Assembly (NCBI GenBank): GCA_946480015.1
Contig: CAMLIL010000077.1
Location: 1-28,704, forward strand
Origin: an uncultured Oxalobacteraceae bacterium
GTDB lineage: Bacteria > Pseudomonadota > Gammaproteobacteria > Burkholderiales > Burkholderiaceae
Direction: 5' to 3'
DNA: 28,704 nucleotides
The translations under genes and the position numbers were made by a program. Under the pieces are notes generated by a model. It did not search any database. It was given only the letters and a program-made list of their open reading frames with translations, and was not told where the DNA came from. Positions 25,392 to 28,704 of the stretch are shown here, one piece after another. Numbering within the stretch: position 1 is the first letter of the stretch; every line of letters begins with the position of its first letter.

Positions 25392-26343
25392 AACGCGGGT
25401 TCGGACGGGTCATGTAGTACCACTCATGGCCGGCGCGCGCTTCGGCATCCGGAAACAGAATGCGGCCGTCGAATTCGGCCAGTACCGGCGTGCCGTCTTC
25501 GCGGGTGCCGATCCGCTCGCCCTGCGACACCGGATCGAAGCTCGACCAGGAACGCTCGAACCTGTCGCCGTCGAACTGCTTGTCGTACACCGCCACCATC
25601 GACAGCGCCTCCATCCGGTCCGGCGCAACCGGCTGCGGCGCGGGCGCGTCGATCAGGCCCAGGTGCGCCAGGGTATTCATGACGGCCCGGTAGGCAACAC
25701 CTGGTGCGGCCGGGTCCTGGTGCTGGCCGCATTCGAGCGTGAGCGCGTAACCTCCGGTCGAGCGCATGTATTCGGTGGTGCCGACGCCGTACCTGACCAC
25801 CTTGTCCAGCTGCGACGAATCGGCTGATTGCATGCGCCGCCGCACCCCGAGCGCGTAGGTCGAGAGCCAGCCTTCCACGAAGCGCCGCACCCCCAGGCGC
25901 CGGGCCAGCGCCCGTTCGCTGGCCGCATGCGCGAATGCTTCCAGCGGGCCGGGATTGTCGCGCGGGCCGACCATGACGAACGGTTCGCCCTGCGCGGTGA
26001 AGGAATGCAGGTCGAGCAGCACGTCGTGCCGCGCCAGCAAGGGACATAGCCAGTTGGCCACGCGGTCTTCGAAATCCTGCGGCGCCACATTCGGCAACAG
26101 GCTGCGGTTCAGGTTACGTTCGCCGCCGCGCCGGCCCAGCCGGTAAGCCAGCGGATTGGTCACCGGAACGAAGGTCACGCTGCCGCGGGCGATCAGCAGA
26201 CGCCCGGCATCGAGTTCGGCGCAGATACGCAGGATCGCCTGGGTACCGCAGGTCTCGTTGCCATGCACGGCGCCGGTGACGATCAGGCGCGGCCCGGATT
26301 CCAGGCCGGCGTACTCGATGGATTTGAAGTGGGTCTGATGCAT
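25381..26343 (-). CDS. Succinylglutamate desuccinylase/aspartoacylase-like zinc hydrolase
   Basis: M14-type zinc amidohydrolase, 320 aa. Zinc ligands H27 and E30 sit in [10 protein letters not shown] and H113 in LLDLHSF. A substrate-binding RNLNR lies near 76-80, and a likely catalytic glutamate E204 in LECGQH. This layout fits the AstE/ASPA superfamily. The substrate is not clear: no astABCD arginine-degradation genes are nearby, so this is probably not AstE itself. I prefer ATG 26343 because the domain begins shortly after. ATG 26385 (frame MALKSDHP) is an alternative, with neither having a strong ribosome site. The 3' end overlaps the epimerase 3' end by 11 bp. It is divergent from the acyltransferase gene across about 90 bp. 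Confidence 0.87.
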   Translation of the reverse strand: MHQTHFKSIEYAGLESGPRLIVTGAVHGNETCGTQAILRICAELDAGRLLIARGSVTFVPVTNPLAYRLGRRGGERNLNRSLLPNVAPQDFEDRVANWLCPLLARHDVLLDLHSFTAQGEPFVMVGPRDNPGPLEAFAHAASERALARRLGVRRFVEGWLSTYALGVRRRMQSADSSQLDKVVRYGVGTTEYMRSTGGYALTLECGQHQDPAAPGVAYRAVMNTLAHLGLIDAPAPQPVAPDRMEALSMVAVYDKQFDGDRFERSWSSFDPVSQGERIGTREDGTPVLAEFDGRILFPDAEARAGHEWYYMTRPNPRFSH

Positions 26344-26431
26344 AGCCCGGGGCGGCGAGTGGGGATGATCCGATTTTAACGCCATTCTCTGGCGTATATG
26401 CCGTGTGCGTGGCATCATCGCCACTTTGCCC

Positions 26432-27532
26432 ATGATCCGCAACCCTGGCCTCGATACCCTGCGCGCACTGGCGATCATCCTGGTGGTGCTGCACCATTAC
26501 GTTCTGTTTGTCAGCCACGAGAGCACGTTCGGCGCCATCGGCGATGTCGGCTGGATCGGTGTGGACCTGTTTTTCGCGCTGTCGGGTTACCTGATCGGCA
26601 ACCAGATCTTCGCCGCCATGCGCCGGCCCGAGGGACTGCACCTCGGGCGCTTTTATGCGCGCCGCCTGCTGCGTACCTTACCCAACTTTTACGTGGTGCT
26701 GGCCCTGTACGCGGCCTGGCCCTGGTTCCGCGCCGGGCTGGAGCTGCCGCCGCTGTGGCGCTTCCTGACCTTCACGCAGAATATCAACCTGGCCCCGGGC
26801 ACCGCGTTCTCGCACGCCTGGTCACTGTGCATCGAGGAGCAGTTTTATCTTGTGCTGCCTGCCGCGGCGCTGCTGCTGAAACCGGGCCGGCGTTCGCCGC
26901 GCTGGAGCTGGGCAGGCATCGTGCTCGTCGTCGCGGGCGGCCTGCTGGCACGCGCCTGGCTGTGGAACAATGAGACGGACGCCCATCACTACTTCCGCTT
27001 CATCTATTACTCATCCCTGTGCCGGCTCGATGAGCTCGTGGCGGGAGTGGCGCTGGCCCTGATGCGCAATCACCATCCGTTGGCGTGGCGCCGTCTGACG
27101 GCGCACGGCAACGTGGCGTTGGCGCTCGGCCTGGCGGTGATGCTGCCGACCTGCTGGTGGTTCCTTGACAACCGCCTGGCCGCTTCGGTGACGCTGTTCG
27201 GCTATCCCTTGCTGGCGCTGGGGTTCGCGCTGCTGATCCTGGCGGCCCTGAGCGAGCGGTCGATCCTGCGGCGCGTCGAAGTGCCGGGCGCGCGCCATCT
27301 GGCGCTGTGGTCGTTCGCCATCTACCTGATCCACAAGCAGGTCGGCATTCTGGGTGGCGCGGCGCTCGACGGCCGGGGCATCACGCCCGACAGCGTTGGC
27401 GCCATCGTGGCGCTGATGGCCTTGTCGGTGCTGTGCGGCTGGCTGCTGTACCGCTGCGTGGAACTGCCCTTCATGGCACTGCGCGAACGCTTCGTGCCGA
27501 TGGTTTCACGCGTCGATGACGCCAAAGGCTGA
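26432..27532 (+). CDS. Acyltransferase 3 family membrane protein
   Basis: Integral membrane O-acyltransferase, 366 aa, with about ten hydrophobic segments. The family start NPGLDTLRALAIILVVLHHY gives the conserved basic/His cluster (R11, H21, H22). Others are DLFFALSGYLIG near 48-59, GRFYARRLLRTLP, and AWSLCIEEQFYLVLP near 130-144, a hallmark segment. It ends with YLIHK and CVELPFMALRER. Members acetylate or succinylate surface sugars, antibiotics or lipids using a cytosolic acyl donor; the target here is unknown and no polysaccharide cluster is adjacent. ATG 26432 puts the first conserved residue at position 6. GTG at 26405 is a longer alternative. It converges on the next gene with a 27-bp overlap of the 3' ends. 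Confidence 0.9.
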   Translation: MIRNPGLDTLRALAIILVVLHHYVLFVSHESTFGAIGDVGWIGVDLFFALSGYLIGNQIFAAMRRPEGLHLGRFYARRLLRTLPNFYVVLALYAAWPWFRAGLELPPLWRFLTFTQNINLAPGTAFSHAWSLCIEEQFYLVLPAAALLLKPGRRSPRWSWAGIVLVVAGGLLARAWLWNNETDAHHYFRFIYYSSLCRLDELVAGVALALMRNHHPLAWRRLTAHGNVALALGLAVMLPTCWWFLDNRLAASVTLFGYPLLALGFALLILAALSERSILRRVEVPGARHLALWSFAIYLIHKQVGILGGAALDGRGITPDSVGAIVALMALSVLCGWLLYRCVELPFMALRERFVPMVSRVDDAKG

Positions 27533-27958
27533 CGGTTCCGCCTGCAAAAAGGCGATGACGGCGCGCGCATCGCCGTCGCTGCCGGCGATCGCGCGGCGCA
27601 GGCCCGGCACCGCTTCCAGGGTGTGCGGGCTGCGGTAGGCCTCGATCAGCAGGGCCACCAGGTCGGCCGGGTTGCCGCATGCGCGGCGCATGCGCGTTTC
27701 GATCACCGACAGCAGCGCGCGCTGCATGCGCGGGGTCGGGTTGCTGATGTGGCCGAAAATGAGCGGGGTGTTGGCGATCGACTCGCACAGCGAGCGCTCG
27801 ATCTGTTCCGGCTTGAGGTCGGAGGCGATGTCGAAATAGGCCGGGTTCCAGCGCGTGCGCGCGTACGGATGGCCGGCCGGGAAGGAGTCGACCGTCTCGA
27901 AGCCGCAGACGCGGCTGAGGTAGGCGATCGAATGGTGCAAGGTCGAGAGCAGGGGCAT
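27506..27958 (-). CDS. Conserved-looking protein of unknown function
   Basis: The protein is 150 aa from the preferred ATG at 27958. I do not recognise a family. It has HSIAYLSRVCGFETVDSFPAGHPYARTRWNPAYFDIASD near the N-terminus (seen as FPAGHPYARTRW), then LKPEQIERSLCESI, HISNPTPRMQRALLSVIETRMRRACG and DLVALLIEAYRSPHTLE, probably mostly helical and soluble. There is no signal peptide or membrane segment. An in-frame ATG at 27997 overlaps the stop of the upstream azoreductase gene as TGATG, which would couple the two, but the extra 13 residues look non-coding in style. No strong ribosome site is seen for either. Codon use is GC-rich like its neighbours. The 3' end overlaps the acyltransferase gene by 27 bp. 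Confidence 0.68.
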   Translation of the reverse strand: MPLLSTLHHSIAYLSRVCGFETVDSFPAGHPYARTRWNPAYFDIASDLKPEQIERSLCESIANTPLIFGHISNPTPRMQRALLSVIETRMRRACGNPADLVALLIEAYRSPHTLEAVPGLRRAIAGSDGDARAVIAFLQAEPSAFGVIDA

Positions 27959-27996
27959 CGCGCTAGTGTAGCGCAAGCGCCGCCCCTGCGCCGGCA

Positions 27997-28596
27997 TCAG
28001 GCCACGGCGGCGTCGATGTCGGCGTCGGCTTGCGCCTGGGCCTTGGCCACCGCGTCCGGACCCATGCCCATGCCTTCGGCGTAGACGAACGTCACGTCGG
28101 TCATGCCCAGGAAGTTGAGCAGCACTTGCAGGTGCGGTACCTGGGTATCGGTCGCGCCGCCGCGGTGGATGCCGCCGCGCGAGACCGCCACGTAGACCTT
28201 CTTCCCGGTCAGCAGACCCACCGGGCCGGTGGCGGTGTAGTTGAAGGTGACGCCGGCACGGGCGATGGCGTCGAACCAGCTTTTCAGCTGCACGGTCATG
28301 CCGAAGTTGTACATCGGCGCGCCGATCACCAGCACGTCGGCCGCCTGCACCTGCGCGATCAGCGCGTCGTCCAGCGCCACGCGTGCCTTCTGCGCGGCAG
28401 AGCGCTGGTCGGCCGGGGTGAACAGTGCGCCAAGGGTGGCTTCGTCCAGCACCGGGTGCGGAGCGGCGGCCAGATCGCGGCGGCTCACCTGGGCGTCGGG
28501 CGTGGCGGCGAGCAGCCTGGCGACGATGGCATCGGCCATGCGGGTCGATTCGGAACCTTGGCTACGGGCGCTGGAATTAATTTGCAGGATGTTCAT
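27997..28596 (-). CDS. azoR: FMN-dependent NADH azoreductase (AzoR-like)
   Basis: Flavodoxin-fold two-electron reductase of quinones and azo compounds, 199 aa, matching E. coli AzoR length. The FMN phosphate loop is [14 protein letters not shown] at 7-20. FMN-contact APMYNFGM lies near 93-100, with [19 protein letters not shown] (split as QLKSWFD and ARAGVTF), and SRGGIH near 141. I chose the ATG at 28596 because AGAGGA lies 8-9 nt upstream and the Rossmann strand starts at once (MNILQINSS). The frame extends to 28683 without support. The upstream divergent start at 28673 suggests a regulator pair. The stop overlaps a possible start of the next minus-strand gene. The function is likely thiol- or quinone-stress protection. 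Confidence 0.92.
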   Translation of the reverse strand: MNILQINSSARSQGSESTRMADAIVARLLAATPDAQVSRRDLAAAPHPVLDEATLGALFTPADQRSAAQKARVALDDALIAQVQAADVLVIGAPMYNFGMTVQLKSWFDAIARAGVTFNYTATGPVGLLTGKKVYVAVSRGGIHRGGATDTQVPHLQVLLNFLGMTDVTFVYAEGMGMGPDAVAKAQAQADADIDAAVA

Positions 28597-28672
28597 GTTG
28601 TGGTCCTCTCGACGGTTTGAGCTGCGATGTGGACACTTTACTCGTTCCAAAATCCATGCGGAAGGCGTTAAA

Positions 28673-28704
28673 ATGGATAACATTATTCGCCTGATGGGAC
28701 AATC
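28673..28704 (+). CDS. Start of a divergent gene cut by the window edge (possible regulator)
   Basis: An ATG at 28673 opens a frame of ten full codons ([10 protein letters not shown]) to the window end. Its position, divergent from azoR with a 76-bp gap, is typical of a LysR or other regulator of azoR, and many LysR proteins begin MDx-type. No domain can be seen in ten residues, and no strong ribosome site precedes it (GGAAGG at 28660-28665 is the best candidate, 7 nt upstream). Confidence 0.4.
   Translation, partial: MDNIIRLMGQ

Overview
The window looks like a chromosomal stretch from a high-GC betaproteobacterium, most likely Oxalobacteraceae (Massilia, Duganella or Janthinobacterium type). 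This rests on overall gene style, GC-rich coding sequence, the Pseudomonas-type LigD/Ku pair, the ureDABCEFG order and the MexF/CeoB-like efflux pump. The assignment is inference, since no rRNA or other phylogenetic marker is present. No tRNA, rRNA, CRISPR array, transposase, integrase or phage gene was seen, and no stretch longer than 300 bases lacks a gene. The longest gaps are 7166-7433, which holds a MITE-like inverted-repeat element, and 13905-14106, an AT-rich regulatory region.

Layout. (1) 1-4036: the 3' part of an RND multidrug efflux permease and its outer-membrane channel lipoprotein, start/stop overlapped. (2) 4041-4487: a small secreted Ala/Lys-rich protein on the minus strand with its own terminator. 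(3) 4676-10493: a DNA end-joining locus. ligD is on the plus strand. A minus-strand operon carries an SDR oxidoreductase, ku and a tiny membrane protein. Between them sit a lower-GC metallophosphoesterase gene and the MITE-like element, which look like a later insertion. (4) 10637-13706: a receiver-like/GAF/GGDEF protein with a GGQEF active-site motif, 4 nt ahead of a SulP-STAS anion transporter. (5) 13728-13904: a 58-aa DUF3606 gene. (6) 14107-15873: a DUF1302 outer-membrane protein behind an AT-rich dyad. (7) 15992-21008: a complete urease operon, ureDABCEFG, with a good sigma-54-like motif just before ureD. (8) 21016-22259: a PlsC-like acyltransferase and an SRPBCC/AHSA1 protein, divergent. 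(9) 22322-25391: an Old Yellow Enzyme reductase divergent from a LysR regulator, followed by a hydroxyproline epimerase/proline racemase. (10) 25381-28704: an AstE/aspartoacylase-like metallohydrolase, an acyltransferase-3 membrane protein, an unknown protein, an AzoR-like FMN reductase, and the first codons of a divergent gene.

How the genes work together. LigD and Ku make a two-component non-homologous end-joining system. UreABC forms the nickel urease and UreDEFG its maturation apparatus. The RND permease and channel are two of the three parts of an efflux pump whose adaptor lies upstream of the window. OYE and AzoR are flavin reductases with regulator-divergent arrangements, typical of electrophile or quinone detoxification.

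I did not find a convincing wholly new multi-gene system. The items most worth following are the nested inverted-repeat element flanked by TA, the GGQEF protein coupled to SulP, the sigma-54-like motif that would make ureD nearly leaderless, the inserted phosphoesterase inside the end-joining locus, and an unknown protein at 27506-27958.
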